Shown piece by piece: positions 15,916 through 24,573 of a stretch of 64,000 nt of DNA (position 1 is its first letter; every line of letters begins with the position of its first letter). The DNA is from Actinocorallia aurantiaca (GTDB lineage Bacteria > Actinomycetota > Actinomycetes > Streptosporangiales > Streptosporangiaceae). The DNA lies in the NCBI RefSeq assembly GCF_039533685.1, contig NZ_BAAATZ010000004.1:19512-83511 (forward strand), in the 5' to 3' direction. The position numbers and the translations under genes were made by a program. The notes beneath the pieces are model-generated. The model was not told where the DNA came from. It worked only from the letters and a program-made list of their open reading frames with translations, and made no database searches.

Positions 15916-16884
15916 ATGCGGCGAGGCGTTGCGGTCATGATCACGATCACGGCGGTGGCGGCCTCCGCCACCGCCGCCTCGGCGCCCGGGCAGGCGGGCT
16001 CCGAGACCGGCTGCGCCCCCGGGAGCACGGCCCGGCAGGCCCGCTTCGCGGGCGACGCGCCCGCGACCGACCCGCTCTTCGTCTCCAAGAGCATCACCGC
16101 GCTGGACCGGCGGGTCCCCGGCCGGGCGCCCGCCACCTTCACCGTCCCGGTGGCCTTCCACGTGATCACCGACGCCGCCGGCAAGGGGCACCCCGGCCGG
16201 GACCGCGTCGACAGGCAGATCGCCACCCTCAACGACGCCTACGGCGGCAGGGCGGGCGGCGCTGACACCGGCGTGCGGTTCCGGCTGATGTCCGTCGACA
16301 CGCTGGCGAACGACACCTGGTTCAAGCAGCCCCACCGGCACGAGCGCGACTACAAGATCCTGCTGCGCAAGGGCGGCCCGGAGACCCTCAACCTCTACAG
16401 CGCCGCCGTCGGCACCGAGGTGCTCGGCCACTCCACCTTCCCCGAGGTGCAGAAGGCCGAGCCCATCCTGGACGGCGTGATCATCGACCACCGCAGCCTG
16501 CCCGGCGGCCCCTTCCCGCACTTCAGCCTCGGCTACACCGCGGTCCACGAGGTCGGCCACTGGCTCGGCCTGTTCCACACCTTCGAGAACGGCTGCGGCT
16601 CCCCCGGAGACGGCGTCGAGGACACCCCCGACGAGGCGACCCCCACCGAGGGCTGCCCCAAGGGCAAGGACACCTGCACGGCGGCCGGGCTCGACCCGGT
16701 GCACAACTTCATGAACTACTCGTGGGACGACTGCATGAGCGAGTTCACCCCCGGCCAGGCGTCCCGGATCCAGCGCAGCTGGCAGGCCTACCGCAGGACC
16801 TCCACCGCGGCGGCGGCCGCGGAGCTCGCCCGCAGGTCGCCCCAGGCCGGGGTCTCGCCGGCGCCCGCGGCTCCCGCCGCCTGA
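15916..16884 (+). CDS. Secreted zinc metalloprotease, M43 (pappalysin) family
   Basis: A 322-residue exported protease. The signal peptide spans about residues 1-23 (MRRGVAVMITITAVAAS, AXA-like sites after). The zinc motif HEVGHWLGLFH is at about residue 214, and the Met-turn is in NFMNYSWDDCM. Three or four Cys around the active site (GCGSPG, GCPKG, DTCTAAG, DDCM) probably form disulfides. It resembles secreted cytophagalysin-like proteases of soil actinomycetes. The C-terminus is a short Ala/Pro tail. It is a single gene, convergent with malic enzyme. Confidence 0.9.
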   Translation: MRRGVAVMITITAVAASATAASAPGQAGSETGCAPGSTARQARFAGDAPATDPLFVSKSITALDRRVPGRAPATFTVPVAFHVITDAAGKGHPGRDRVDRQIATLNDAYGGRAGGADTGVRFRLMSVDTLANDTWFKQPHRHERDYKILLRKGGPETLNLYSAAVGTEVLGHSTFPEVQKAEPILDGVIIDHRSLPGGPFPHFSLGYTAVHEVGHWLGLFHTFENGCGSPGDGVEDTPDEATPTEGCPKGKDTCTAAGLDPVHNFMNYSWDDCMSEFTPGQASRIQRSWQAYRRTSTAAAAAELARRSPQAGVSPAPAAPAA

Positions 16885-16891
16885 CGGGCCG

Positions 16892-18298
16892 TCACTCCTC
16901 GTCGTAGGTCTTCCGGCCGCCCGCGGCCTCCCGCACGGCGGCCGCGACGGCCGTGGTGACGTCGGGGTGGAAGACGCTGGGGACGATGTAGTTGGGACCG
17001 AGCTCGGCGTCGGTGACCACCTCGGCCAGCGCCTGGGCGGCGGCCACCAGCATGTCCAGGTTGATCACGTCGGCCTGGGCGTCCAGCAGCCCGCGGAAGA
17101 CCCCGGGGAAGGCCAGCACGTTGTTGATCTGGTTCGGGTAGTCGCTGCGGCCGGTGGCGACCACGGCGGCGTGCTCCCGGGCGTCGTCCGGGCTGACCTC
17201 CGGCTCGGGGTTGGCCAGCGCGAACACGATCGCGTCCGGGGCCATGCCCGCGACGTCGTCGCCGGTGAGGATGCCGGGCGCCGAGACTCCGACGAAGACG
17301 TCCGCGCCCTTGACCGCGCCCTTGAGGTCGCCGTCGTAGCCCTCGGCGTTGGTGTGCTCGGCGATCCACCGCAGCGAGCCGTCCATGCCTTCGCGGCCCC
17401 GGTGGACGGAGCCGTGCATGTCGCAGACGATGACGTTCTTCGCCCCGGCGTGCAGCAGCAGCTTGAGGATGGCGCTGCCCGCCGCGCCCGCGCCCGCCAT
17501 CGCGATCCGGACCTCGCCCAGGTCCTTGCGGACGACCCGCAGCGCGTTGGTGAGCGCCGCCAGCACGCAGATCGCGGTGCCGTGCTGGTCGTCGTGGAAG
17601 ACCGGGATGTCCAGCAGCTCCCGCAGCCTCGCCTCGATCTCGAAGCAGCGCGGCGCGGAGATGTCCTCCAGGTTGATGCCGCCGAAGCCGGGGGCGATGC
17701 ACTGGACGATCCGCACGATCTCGTCGGTGTCCTGGGTGTCCAGGCAGATCGGCCAGGCGTCGATCCCGGCGAAGCGCTTGAACAGCGCGGCCTTGCCCTC
17801 CATGACCGGCATGGCGGCCTCCGGGCCGATGTTGCCCAGGCCCAGCACGGCCGAGCCGTCGGTGACCACCGCGACGCTGTTGCGCTTGATCGTCAGCCGG
17901 CGGGCGTCCTCCTTGTTGCGCGCGATCGCCAGCGAGACCCGGGCCACGCCCGGGGTGTAGGCCATCGAGAGTTCCTCGCGGTTGCGCAGCGGGACCTTGG
18001 ACTGCATCTCGATCTTGCCGCCGAGGTGCATGAGGAAGGTGCGGTCGGAGACCTTGTGCACCTTCACCCCGTCGATCGACTCCAGCACCCCGACGATCGC
18101 CTCGGCGTGCTCGGTGTCGCGGGTGGCGATGGTGACGTCGATGCGCAGCGTGTCCGTCGCCGCCGTGTTCACGTCCAGCGCGGTCACCACGCCGCCCGCG
18201 TGCTCCACGTGGTGGGTGATCCCGCTGACGGCCTTGCCTCCGGCGGGGACCTCGAGGCGGACGGTGATCGAATACGACACGCTCGGCGCGGTGGCCAC
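16892..18298 (-). CDS. NAD(P)-dependent malic enzyme with N-terminal ACT domain
   Basis: A 468-residue enzyme that oxidatively decarboxylates malate to pyruvate. Residues about 1-85 form an ACT regulatory domain (SYSITVRLEVP ... IVGVLESIDGVKVHKV). The catalytic part contains MAYTPGVARVS, NSVAVVTDGSAVLGLGNIG, the metal-binding HDDQHGTAI, the nucleotide-binding MAGAGAAGSAI and SDYPNQINN. GTG 18298 is preceded by GAGGAG at seven bases, which fixes the start. The ACT domain suggests control by a small metabolite, as in Streptomyces malic enzymes. It is transcribed alone. Confidence 0.93.
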   Translation of the reverse strand: MATAPSVSYSITVRLEVPAGGKAVSGITHHVEHAGGVVTALDVNTAATDTLRIDVTIATRDTEHAEAIVGVLESIDGVKVHKVSDRTFLMHLGGKIEMQSKVPLRNREELSMAYTPGVARVSLAIARNKEDARRLTIKRNSVAVVTDGSAVLGLGNIGPEAAMPVMEGKAALFKRFAGIDAWPICLDTQDTDEIVRIVQCIAPGFGGINLEDISAPRCFEIEARLRELLDIPVFHDDQHGTAICVLAALTNALRVVRKDLGEVRIAMAGAGAAGSAILKLLLHAGAKNVIVCDMHGSVHRGREGMDGSLRWIAEHTNAEGYDGDLKGAVKGADVFVGVSAPGILTGDDVAGMAPDAIVFALANPEPEVSPDDAREHAAVVATGRSDYPNQINNVLAFPGVFRGLLDAQADVINLDMLVAAAQALAEVVTDAELGPNYIVPSVFHPDVTTAVAAAVREAAGGRKTYDEE

Positions 18299-18455
18299 GG
18301 GGAATCTCCTCAACTCGAGAAAGACGAGAGCCCTGACATGGCTTCTGACACATGCCGGGGGCTGTCTCGAGGATACGCCCGAACGCGGCGCCCCCCGACC
18401 ACCGGGATGAAAGAAGCGACGAAATTTCCAAACGGCTCAGAAAGGAACTGATTCA

Positions 18456-18487
18456 GAGCGGCGCCGTCTTGCAATTCGGCGCCGCTC
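18456..18487 (-). terminator. Hairpin terminator downstream of the YbbN-like gene
   Basis: An 11-bp perfect stem, GAGCGGCGCCG (18456-18466) with CGGCGCCGCTC (18477-18487), ten-base loop. It lies just after the stop at 18503 on the minus strand, and the downstream side on that strand is comparatively T-rich. Confidence 0.6.
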
Positions 18488-18502
18488 CGGGAAGGCCCGG
18501 GC

Positions 18503-19405
18503 TCAGAACAGGGCGGCCTGCAGCGCCCTCCGCGCCTTCGCCACCCGGGGGTCGTCGCCCGGCAGCGCCTCGAACAGGCCCAGCAGGTGCACCCGCGCGG
18601 CGTTCTTCTCCTCGCCCGCGCTGGAGCGCACCACCGACAGCAGCAGCTCGAACGCGCCCTCCACGTCGCCCTGCAGCAGCCGGACGTCCGCCTCCTTCAG
18701 CGGGTCGGCCTCCACCTGCGCCTGGTCGTAGTCCTTGACCCGCAGGGTCAGTTCGGTGAGCGTCAGCCTGCGCTTGGCCGCCTCGTCCCTCGGGTTCGCG
18801 GCCAGGACCTCGCGGAACGCCTCGGCGGCGGCCTCGAAGTCACCGCGGGCCAGGGCGTCCTCCGCCGCGGCGTGCGCCGGGTCGACCGCCTCCTCCTCCT
18901 GGAGGGGCTCGGCGCCCTCGGGCGCCTCGCCCAGCAGGCCCTGCTCCTTGAGCGCGGCGAACAGCTCGGCCGTCGCCGCCCGGAGCTCCGCCTCCGGCGG
19001 GACGCTGTTGAGGAACGGCATCATCTGGCCCTGGACGACGACGCCGACGAACGGCAGCCGCTGCACCCTCATCTGCTGGAGGTAGCCCTGCAGCTGCTGG
19101 TTGACCTCGATGTCGATCGTGGCCAGGTACCAGGAGCCGCCGCCCTCGGCGACCAGCTTCTCCAGGTCCGCCACGAGCGCGTCGCAGGACGGCTCGTTCT
19201 CCACCACGAACGCGACCATCACCGGCGTCCTGAGGGAGCGCTCCACCACCTCCGCGCTGAACGTCGCGTCGGTCGCCTCGAAGGAGTACCGCGCTTCCCG
19301 CCCGCCGCCCCCGGCCTGCGCGGCGCGCTCCTGCTGCTTCTTCGCCGCCGCTGCCCGGGCGGCGAGGTCGACGGCGCCGTGCAGGGAGAAATCACGCTTC
19401 TGCAT
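18503..19405 (-). CDS. YbbN/CnoX-like co-chaperone (thioredoxin fold plus TPR)
   Basis: A 300-residue cytoplasmic protein. An N-terminal leader (MQKRDFSLHGAVDLAAR) and a Lys/Gln-rich helix are followed by a thioredoxin-like domain (residues about 50-150, with VQRLPFVGVVVQGQ). C-terminal TPR-like helices complete the usual YbbN layout (AHAAAEDALARGDFEAAAEAF onward). The thioredoxin CxxC is absent: the site reads ENEPSCDAL, with one Cys only, so redox catalysis is unlikely and a holdase or binding role fits better. I chose ATG 19405; ATG 19414 is the alternative. Confidence 0.83.
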   Translation of the reverse strand: MQKRDFSLHGAVDLAARAAAAKKQQERAAQAGGGGREARYSFEATDATFSAEVVERSLRTPVMVAFVVENEPSCDALVADLEKLVAEGGGSWYLATIDIEVNQQLQGYLQQMRVQRLPFVGVVVQGQMMPFLNSVPPEAELRAATAELFAALKEQGLLGEAPEGAEPLQEEEAVDPAHAAAEDALARGDFEAAAEAFREVLAANPRDEAAKRRLTLTELTLRVKDYDQAQVEADPLKEADVRLLQGDVEGAFELLLSVVRSSAGEEKNAARVHLLGLFEALPGDDPRVAKARRALQAALF

Positions 19406-19702
19406 ACGACCCATCCTGCCGTATCCGAGGGGGGACTCGTACGCTCCACCCCGCACCGACCCTCCCCCGTCTGTTTTCCTCCGGCCTGTCCGACACGGCC
19501 CCGCGCACCGGAGGCGACGCCGGACGCGACATCGCCGAGAGTGACCAAAAGACCGCTGACAGCGATGGCCAAGCGTCGCTATAGTTCCGCTGTCGATGCG
19601 TGATGCGCGGGCAAAAGGCCAGGCTGCGCGGGGTTTGGCGCGCACTGGAACGAGCCCGCGAGGGACGCGCCCGCATCGCGAGGATCGAGGGGGATTGACA
19701 GA

Positions 19703-20461
19703 GTGATCGTGGAGACTTCCGCGATCGTGGCGAGGGGGCTGGGGGTACGGCGCGGCGGACGGTGGGTGCTGCGTCCGGCCTCCTTCGGCCTGCCGGAGGG
19801 GATGGTCGGCATCGCCGGCCCGGACCCGTCCGACCGGTCCGACCTGCTCGCCACGCTCGCGACGCTGCGCCGCCCGTACGCCGGCCGGCTCGAGGTGCTC
19901 GGCCTCGACACCCGGGCCCGCTCGGCCCTGCGCCGGCTGCGCACCCGGATCGGCTTCCTGCCCGCCCGGACCCGCTGGGCCGACGGGTTCACGGTGCACG
20001 ACCTGGTCTCCTACGCCGCCTACTACCAGCGCCGCCCTCCCTCGTCCGTCCGGGACGTCCTGACCGCGCTGGAGCTGTCCGACGTCGCCGCCTGGACGTT
20101 CGGCGACCTGCCGCCGGACCTGCGCGTGCGCGCCGGGCTGGCCGCCGCCTGCGTGCACCGGCCGCGGATCGCCTTCCTTGAGGAGCCGTTCGGCGCCCTG
20201 GGCGACGCCGCGCGCGCCGAGCTCGTCCCGCTGCTGACCGCGCTGGCCCCCACCGTGGTCGTCACCGCTCCCGAACCGGGGTGGCTGGTCCCCTGGTGCG
20301 ACCACGTCCACCTGCTGGAGCGCGGCCGGCTCGCCCCGGCGGGGGAGGCGCCCGCGCCGGGAGCGAGGGAGCGCCCCGAACCGAAGCCGCGCCACGGCCA
20401 CTGGCACCTCGTCCGCCGGCCCCAGCGCATGATCCGCCGGGCGGCGGTGCCGCGGGCCTGA
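19703..20461 (+). CDS. Degenerate ABC-transporter ATPase-like protein
   Basis: A 252-residue protein with the fold layout of an ABC ATP-binding subunit but without its catalytic motifs. The Walker A position reads GIAGPDPSDRSDLL in place of GxxGxGK(S/T). The Q-loop position reads GFLPARTR, the signature reads LPPDLRVRAG instead of LSGGQ, and the switch His position is Pro/Glu (VVVTAPEPGW). Only the Walker B-like region RIAFLEEPFGAL survives. ATP hydrolysis is not expected. The intact length and frame argue against a pseudogene. It is followed by a permease-like gene after 70 bases. GTG 19703 has GAGGGGG upstream. Confidence 0.75.
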   Translation: MIVETSAIVARGLGVRRGGRWVLRPASFGLPEGMVGIAGPDPSDRSDLLATLATLRRPYAGRLEVLGLDTRARSALRRLRTRIGFLPARTRWADGFTVHDLVSYAAYYQRRPPSSVRDVLTALELSDVAAWTFGDLPPDLRVRAGLAAACVHRPRIAFLEEPFGALGDAARAELVPLLTALAPTVVVTAPEPGWLVPWCDHVHLLERGRLAPAGEAPAPGARERPEPKPRHGHWHLVRRPQRMIRRAAVPRA

Positions 20462-20531
20462 ACCCGCGGGAGGGCACGGCCGCCTCGACGGCGGGGGCGG
20501 GAACGGAGCGGTGGCGACGAGGGGGTGAGCG

Positions 20532-21779
20532 GTGTCTGATCTGACACGGGCCGTACGGCCCGCACGGATCGCGCGGGTGGCCCGGGTGGTGCGGGTGGAC
20601 GCCCGGCGGGGCTCGCTGCTGACCGCCGTGCCGCTGCTGGCCCTGCTCGGCGCGGTGGCCGGCTGGCACGAACTGCCGCAGGGGTTCCGCGACTGGGACA
20701 GCGTGGTGGGGGCCGCGGAGGCCTCGGTGCGCTGGATCGGCCCGGTCGTGGCGGGCCTGGCCGCGTGGACCGGCATGAGCGGCCGCCGTCTCGACTACCT
20801 GCGGGCGCTGACCGCCCGGTCCCCCGCCGCCGCCCCGCTGCACGACCTGGCGCTGCTGAGCGCGGTGGCGCAGTCCGGCTACCTGGCGGGCGCCCTGACG
20901 GTGGCGGCCCCCGTGCTGGCCGACGGCGGTTTCCGCGAGGCGCACCTGCTGGGCATCCTGGCCGGGGCGGGGAGCCTCTCCCTGTTCACGGTGGCCGGCT
21001 ACCTGGCGGGCCTGTCCTGGGCCCACCCGCTGGCCGTGGTCCTCGTGACGGCCACGGCCGCGGGCTGGGCCGCACTGCGTTCCGGGGAGTCCTGGACGGT
21101 GCTGCTGCCGCCCTCCCGGCTCGGCCCGATCGACCTCTTCGACATCCTGCGCCCGGGCGTGCTCGCCGCCCAGCTGTGCTGGGCCGCGGGGCTGACCGCC
21201 GCCCTCGTGCTCGGCCATCTGGCCTGGATCACCCGGCGCGGCCTCCTGCTCGTCGGAGTCGTCCTCTCCCTGGCCGTGACCGCCCTGTGCACGGCCCGCA
21301 TCCACGCCGCGGACGGGGTGGCCAGCCGTCCCTCGGAGGTGCGGTACGCCTGCCGCCACTGGCCGGTGAGCGTCTGCGTCCACCCCTCGCTCGCCGAGGC
21401 CCTGCCGGTGCTCAGCGCCGCCGTCGCGCCTCTGGCCGCCCGGTTGTCGGGCACTCCCGACGCCATCGTCCGGATCGAGCAGCGCGCCGGCCGCGAACCC
21501 GCGTTCTTCGACGGCGGGACCGTCGGGTTCCACCTGCCCGACCTCTCCCCCGGCTACGAGCGCCGCGCCGTCCACGAGATCGAGTCCACCCTCACCCGCT
21601 GCCCCTTCGCCCCCACCGGCCTCCAGGCCCAGGTCAGCGCCTGGCTGCGGGACGACCCCGTCCCCCGCCTCCCCGACACCCCCTTCACCCGGTGGACGGA
21701 GCGCCAGCGCCGTGCCTGGTTCGCCCTGCGCTATCCCGACTTCCAGTCCTGCGACCTCACCGCGTCATACTTCTTCTAG
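20532..21779 (+). CDS. Multi-pass membrane protein, partner of the ABC-like protein
   Basis: A 415-residue membrane protein. About six hydrophobic helices cover residues 28-260 (SLLTAVPLLALLGAVAGW; IGPVVAGLAAW; LALLSAVAQSGYLAG; LFTVAGYLAGLSWA; LAVVLVTATAAGWAA; LLLVGVVLSLAVTAL). The C-terminal ~150 residues form a soluble domain with paired Cys (YACRHWPVSVCVHPSLAEA) and a conserved-looking GTPDAIVRIEQR. The helix count resembles ABC-2 permeases. GAGGGGG precedes GTG 20532. Together with the degenerate ATPase it may form a non-transporting membrane complex; the function is unknown. Confidence 0.7.
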   Translation: MSDLTRAVRPARIARVARVVRVDARRGSLLTAVPLLALLGAVAGWHELPQGFRDWDSVVGAAEASVRWIGPVVAGLAAWTGMSGRRLDYLRALTARSPAAAPLHDLALLSAVAQSGYLAGALTVAAPVLADGGFREAHLLGILAGAGSLSLFTVAGYLAGLSWAHPLAVVLVTATAAGWAALRSGESWTVLLPPSRLGPIDLFDILRPGVLAAQLCWAAGLTAALVLGHLAWITRRGLLLVGVVLSLAVTALCTARIHAADGVASRPSEVRYACRHWPVSVCVHPSLAEALPVLSAAVAPLAARLSGTPDAIVRIEQRAGREPAFFDGGTVGFHLPDLSPGYERRAVHEIESTLTRCPFAPTGLQAQVSAWLRDDPVPRLPDTPFTRWTERQRRAWFALRYPDFQSCDLTASYFF

Positions 21780-21864
21780 ACCCGCTTCCGCCGGCGGGCC
21801 CGTCTTCATCCGAACGTTTCCAGGCTCGCGGAATAGGTGGACCGTCTCAGGGAATACGCAGGGC

Positions 21865-22518
21865 ATGAACCCCTCGAAAACGGCACTTTTCGTGAAGACC
21901 GGCGTGGTCGTCATGACGCTGGCCGTGCTGTACGCGGTGGCCCAGAGCATGAGCTGGCTGCCCGACTGGACGAACCCGTTCGGTGAGCGCACGAAGGACC
22001 GGTCAGGGCCGGTGGTGCTGCAGTCGATCCGCGACCTGTCGCGGTACGAGGCGGCGACGGGACAGTTCCAGGTGGTGGTGGACCTGGAGAAGGACGCGAA
22101 GTTCCTGCCCAGCTCGGTCCGGGGCGAGCGGACGCTGTTCGTCGGGGTGGGCACCGTGGACGCGTACGTGGACTTCTCCAAGATCGCCGACGGCGCGGTG
22201 AAGATCAACGCCGAGCGCACCGAGGCGACGATCACGCTGCCCGCGGCCCAGCTGGAGGAGACCTCGCTGGACACCGACGAGTCCCGGGTGTTCGCCACCC
22301 AGCGGGGCATCTTCGACCGGCTCGGGGACTTCTTCTCCGGCAACCCCAACGACCAGCAGAAGATGTACCAGCTGGCCTCGCAGAAGATCCAGGAGGCCGC
22401 GGGCGGGAGCGGGCTCAAGGAGCGCGCGGACGCCAACACGAAGCTGATGCTGGAGAACCTGCTGAAGGCGCTGGGCTTCGAGAAGGTGACGGTCGTCCAG
22501 ACCCCGGCGCAGCAGTGA
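21865..22518 (+). CDS. DUF4230 domain-containing membrane-anchored protein
   Basis: A 217-residue protein with one N-terminal membrane helix (FVKTGVVVMTLAVLYAVA) and a DUF4230 domain outside the cytoplasm: VVLQSIRDLSRYEAATGQFQ, VGVGTVDAYVDFSKI, ITLPAAQLEE and a C-terminal AGGSGLKERADANTKLMLENLLKALG-type helix. The family is widespread and uncharacterised, with a layout like membrane-tethered SPFH-type proteins. ATG 21865 follows a GCAGGGC stretch. It converges on thiolase through a strong hairpin. Confidence 0.82.
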   Translation: MNPSKTALFVKTGVVVMTLAVLYAVAQSMSWLPDWTNPFGERTKDRSGPVVLQSIRDLSRYEAATGQFQVVVDLEKDAKFLPSSVRGERTLFVGVGTVDAYVDFSKIADGAVKINAERTEATITLPAAQLEETSLDTDESRVFATQRGIFDRLGDFFSGNPNDQQKMYQLASQKIQEAAGGSGLKERADANTKLMLENLLKALGFEKVTVVQTPAQQ

Positions 22519-22520
22519 AC

Positions 22521-22556
22521 GCGGAGGGCCGGGGGCATCGGCCCCCGGCCCTCCGC
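22521..22556. terminator. Perfect 16-bp bidirectional terminator
   Basis: GCGGAGGGCCGGGGGC (22521-22536) and its exact complement (22541-22556) with loop ATCG. It begins two bases after the DUF4230 stop and ends five bases before the thiolase stop, so it serves both converging genes. Confidence 0.85.
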
Positions 22557-22561
22557 GAAGG

Positions 22562-23737
22562 TCAGACCTTGATGACCAGGGCGTCGCCCTGGCCGCCGCC
22601 GCCGCACAGGGCGGCCGCGCCGGTGCCTCCGCCGCGGCGCTTGAGCTCGTAGGCGAGGGTCAGCACCACCCGGGCGCCGGACATGCCGATCGGGTGGCCC
22701 AGCGCGATGCCGCCGCCGTTGACGTTGACGATGTCGGGCGAGAGGCCGAGATCGGCCATCGACTGCAGGCCGACCGAGGCGAACGCCTCGTTGATCTCCA
22801 CCAGGTCGAGGTCGGAGACGGACAGCCCGGCCTTGCCCAGCGCGTGGGTGATCGCGTTGGACGGCTGGGAGTGCAGCGAGTTGTCCGGGCCCGCCACGTT
22901 GCCGTGGGAGACGATCTCGGCCAGCCAGGTCAGGCCCAGCTCCTCGGCCTTGGCCTTGGACATCACCACGACCGCGCAGGCGCCGTCGGAGATCTGCGAG
23001 GAGGAGCCCGCGGTGATCGTGCCGCTCCGGTCGAAGGCGGGGCGCAGCCGGCCCAGCGACTCGGCGGTGGTGTCGGGGCGCACGCCCTCGTCGTCCTTGA
23101 AGACCACCGGGTCGCCCTTGCGGGACGGGATCTCCACCGGCACGATCTCCTCGGCCAGCAGCCCGTTCTTGATCGCGGCGGCGGCCCGCTGGTGGGAGCG
23201 GGCGGCGAACTCGTCCTGCGCCTCGCGGGTGATGCCCAGCTTCGCGTTGACCCGCTCGGTGGCCTCGCCCATCGCGCAGTTCTCGAAGGCGTCGGTCAGG
23301 CCGTCGTAGGCCATGTGGTCGAGCACCTCGATGGAGCCGTACTTGTAGCCCGCGCGCGACTTGGGCAGCAGGTGCGGGGCGTTGGTCATCGACTCCATGC
23401 CGCCGGCCACCACGATGTCGAACTCGCCGGCCCTGATCAGCTGGTCGGCCAGCGCGATCGCGTCGAGGCCGGACAGGCAGACCTTGTTGATCAGCAGGGA
23501 GGGCACGTTCATGGGGATGCCGGCCTTGACCGCGGCCTGACGCGCGGGGAGCTGGCCGGCGCCCGCCTGCAGCACCTGGCCCAGGATCACGTACTGGACG
23601 TCGGAGCCCTGGATCCCGGCCCGCTCCAGGGCCTCCTTGACGGCCAGGCCGCCCAGGTCGGCGGCGCTGAAGTCCTTGAGGGAGCCCTGCAGTCGCCCGA
23701 TGGGCGTGCGGGCACCGGCGACGATGACAGACGACAT
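22562..23737 (-). CDS. Acetyl-CoA C-acetyltransferase (thiolase)
   Basis: A 391-residue biosynthetic-type thiolase condensing or cleaving acetoacetyl-CoA. The acyl-accepting Cys87 lies in NKVCLSGL, the active-site His in GGGIALGHPIGMSGAR, and the proton-relay Cys in ALCGGGGQGDAL. ATG 23737 has GGAGG nine bases upstream. It is divergent from mce; thiolase next to mce and a filP-like gene repeats the Streptomyces order. It probably serves acetyl-CoA and propionyl-CoA metabolism. Confidence 0.94.
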   Translation of the reverse strand: MSSVIVAGARTPIGRLQGSLKDFSAADLGGLAVKEALERAGIQGSDVQYVILGQVLQAGAGQLPARQAAVKAGIPMNVPSLLINKVCLSGLDAIALADQLIRAGEFDIVVAGGMESMTNAPHLLPKSRAGYKYGSIEVLDHMAYDGLTDAFENCAMGEATERVNAKLGITREAQDEFAARSHQRAAAAIKNGLLAEEIVPVEIPSRKGDPVVFKDDEGVRPDTTAESLGRLRPAFDRSGTITAGSSSQISDGACAVVVMSKAKAEELGLTWLAEIVSHGNVAGPDNSLHSQPSNAITHALGKAGLSVSDLDLVEINEAFASVGLQSMADLGLSPDIVNVNGGGIALGHPIGMSGARVVLTLAYELKRRGGGTGAAALCGGGGQGDALVIKV

Positions 23738-23822
23738 AACAGGGGGCCTCCCGGGACAGCGGTTCTTCCGTTTGCCACGATACCCAGGGAGTGCATCGGA
23801 CCTTTCTGGAGGGGGCTGAACC

Positions 23823-24257
23823 ATGCTGAGCCGTATCGACCACATCGGCATCGCCTGTCACGACCTCGACGCGACCGTCGAGTTCTACAAGAAGACCTAC
23901 GGGTTCACCGACGTCCACTTCGAGGTGAACGAGGAGCAGGGCGTGCGCGAGTGCATGCTCAAGATCAACGCGACCGGCGACGGCGCCGCGTCCTACATCC
24001 AGCTCATCACCCCGACCCGGCCGGACTCGACGGTGGCCAAGTGGCTGGAGAAGAACGGCGAGGGCGTGCACCACATCGCCTTCGGCACGGACGGCTCGGA
24101 CGTCCAGGAGGAGGCCGACGGGATCGCGGCCAAGGGGGTCCGGGTCCTCTACGACGCTCCGCGCCGGGGTTCGATGGGATCGCGGATCACCTTCCTGCAC
24201 CCCAAGGACTGCCACGGGGTGCTCACCGAACTGGTGCAAAAAGCCTCTGAAGCCTGA
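23823..24257 (+). CDS. mce: Methylmalonyl-CoA epimerase
   Basis: A 144-residue glyoxalase-fold (VOC) enzyme that interconverts (R)- and (S)-methylmalonyl-CoA. LSRIDHIGIACHDLDATVEFY carries the first metal His at residue 7. GEGVHHIAFG supplies the second, and LTELVQ near the C-terminus the glutamate. SRITFLHPKDCHGVL is typical. The start has GGAGGGGG upstream. It links propionate/branched-chain catabolism and polyketide extender supply to the B12-dependent mutase, which is not in the window, though an adenosyltransferase gene lies at 40656-41237. Confidence 0.93.
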   Translation: MLSRIDHIGIACHDLDATVEFYKKTYGFTDVHFEVNEEQGVRECMLKINATGDGAASYIQLITPTRPDSTVAKWLEKNGEGVHHIAFGTDGSDVQEEADGIAAKGVRVLYDAPRRGSMGSRITFLHPKDCHGVLTELVQKASEA

Positions 24258-24573
24258 GTCATCCAGGAGTGCCTGTTTCGTGACGTGATCGAAACCACGT
24301 GGTCACGCACCGGGTTTTCCGTTGGCGTTTATCCCTAATTGTCCGTTCTACCGGAGCGTAGGGAAGGTATGAAGTAGGCCATACGGGGGCTCCGAAGAAC
24401 GTAACAAATAGGACAATCCACGCAGTGCGTTCAGATGAGCCCCCAACACGGCAGCAGCCGGAGTACGCTGCTCTCGCCGGAAGAAGGTCTGAGCCAGCAG
24501 CCAGGCGATCAACCGGTCTGTGAGACACACACCAGAACCCCGGCCGCACTCGTCACACCAGGATTGAGCCTCC
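24258..24573. other. Gene-free region between mce and the coiled-coil gene
   Basis: No credible coding frame is seen in these 316 bases. A bulged hairpin (CGTGAC at 24279-24284 with GTCACG at 24302-24307, inner GTG/CAC pairing) is followed by GGGTTTTCC and may terminate mce. The stretch around 24320-24420 is noticeably AT-richer than its surroundings and probably holds the promoter of the downstream gene, but I cannot fix a single -35/-10 pair. Confidence 0.5.

Noticed and set aside
18503..20776. Very long open frame on the minus strand through the ABC-like gene
   Set aside because: The part above 19405 is an Arg/Pro/Gly-rich antisense frame of the ABC-like and membrane genes; only the YbbN-like end has family similarity.
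24279..24307. Bulged inverted repeat as a regulatory operator of the coiled-coil gene
   Set aside because: It lies close behind mce and far (over 260 bases) from the coiled-coil start, so a weak mce terminator is more likely than an operator.
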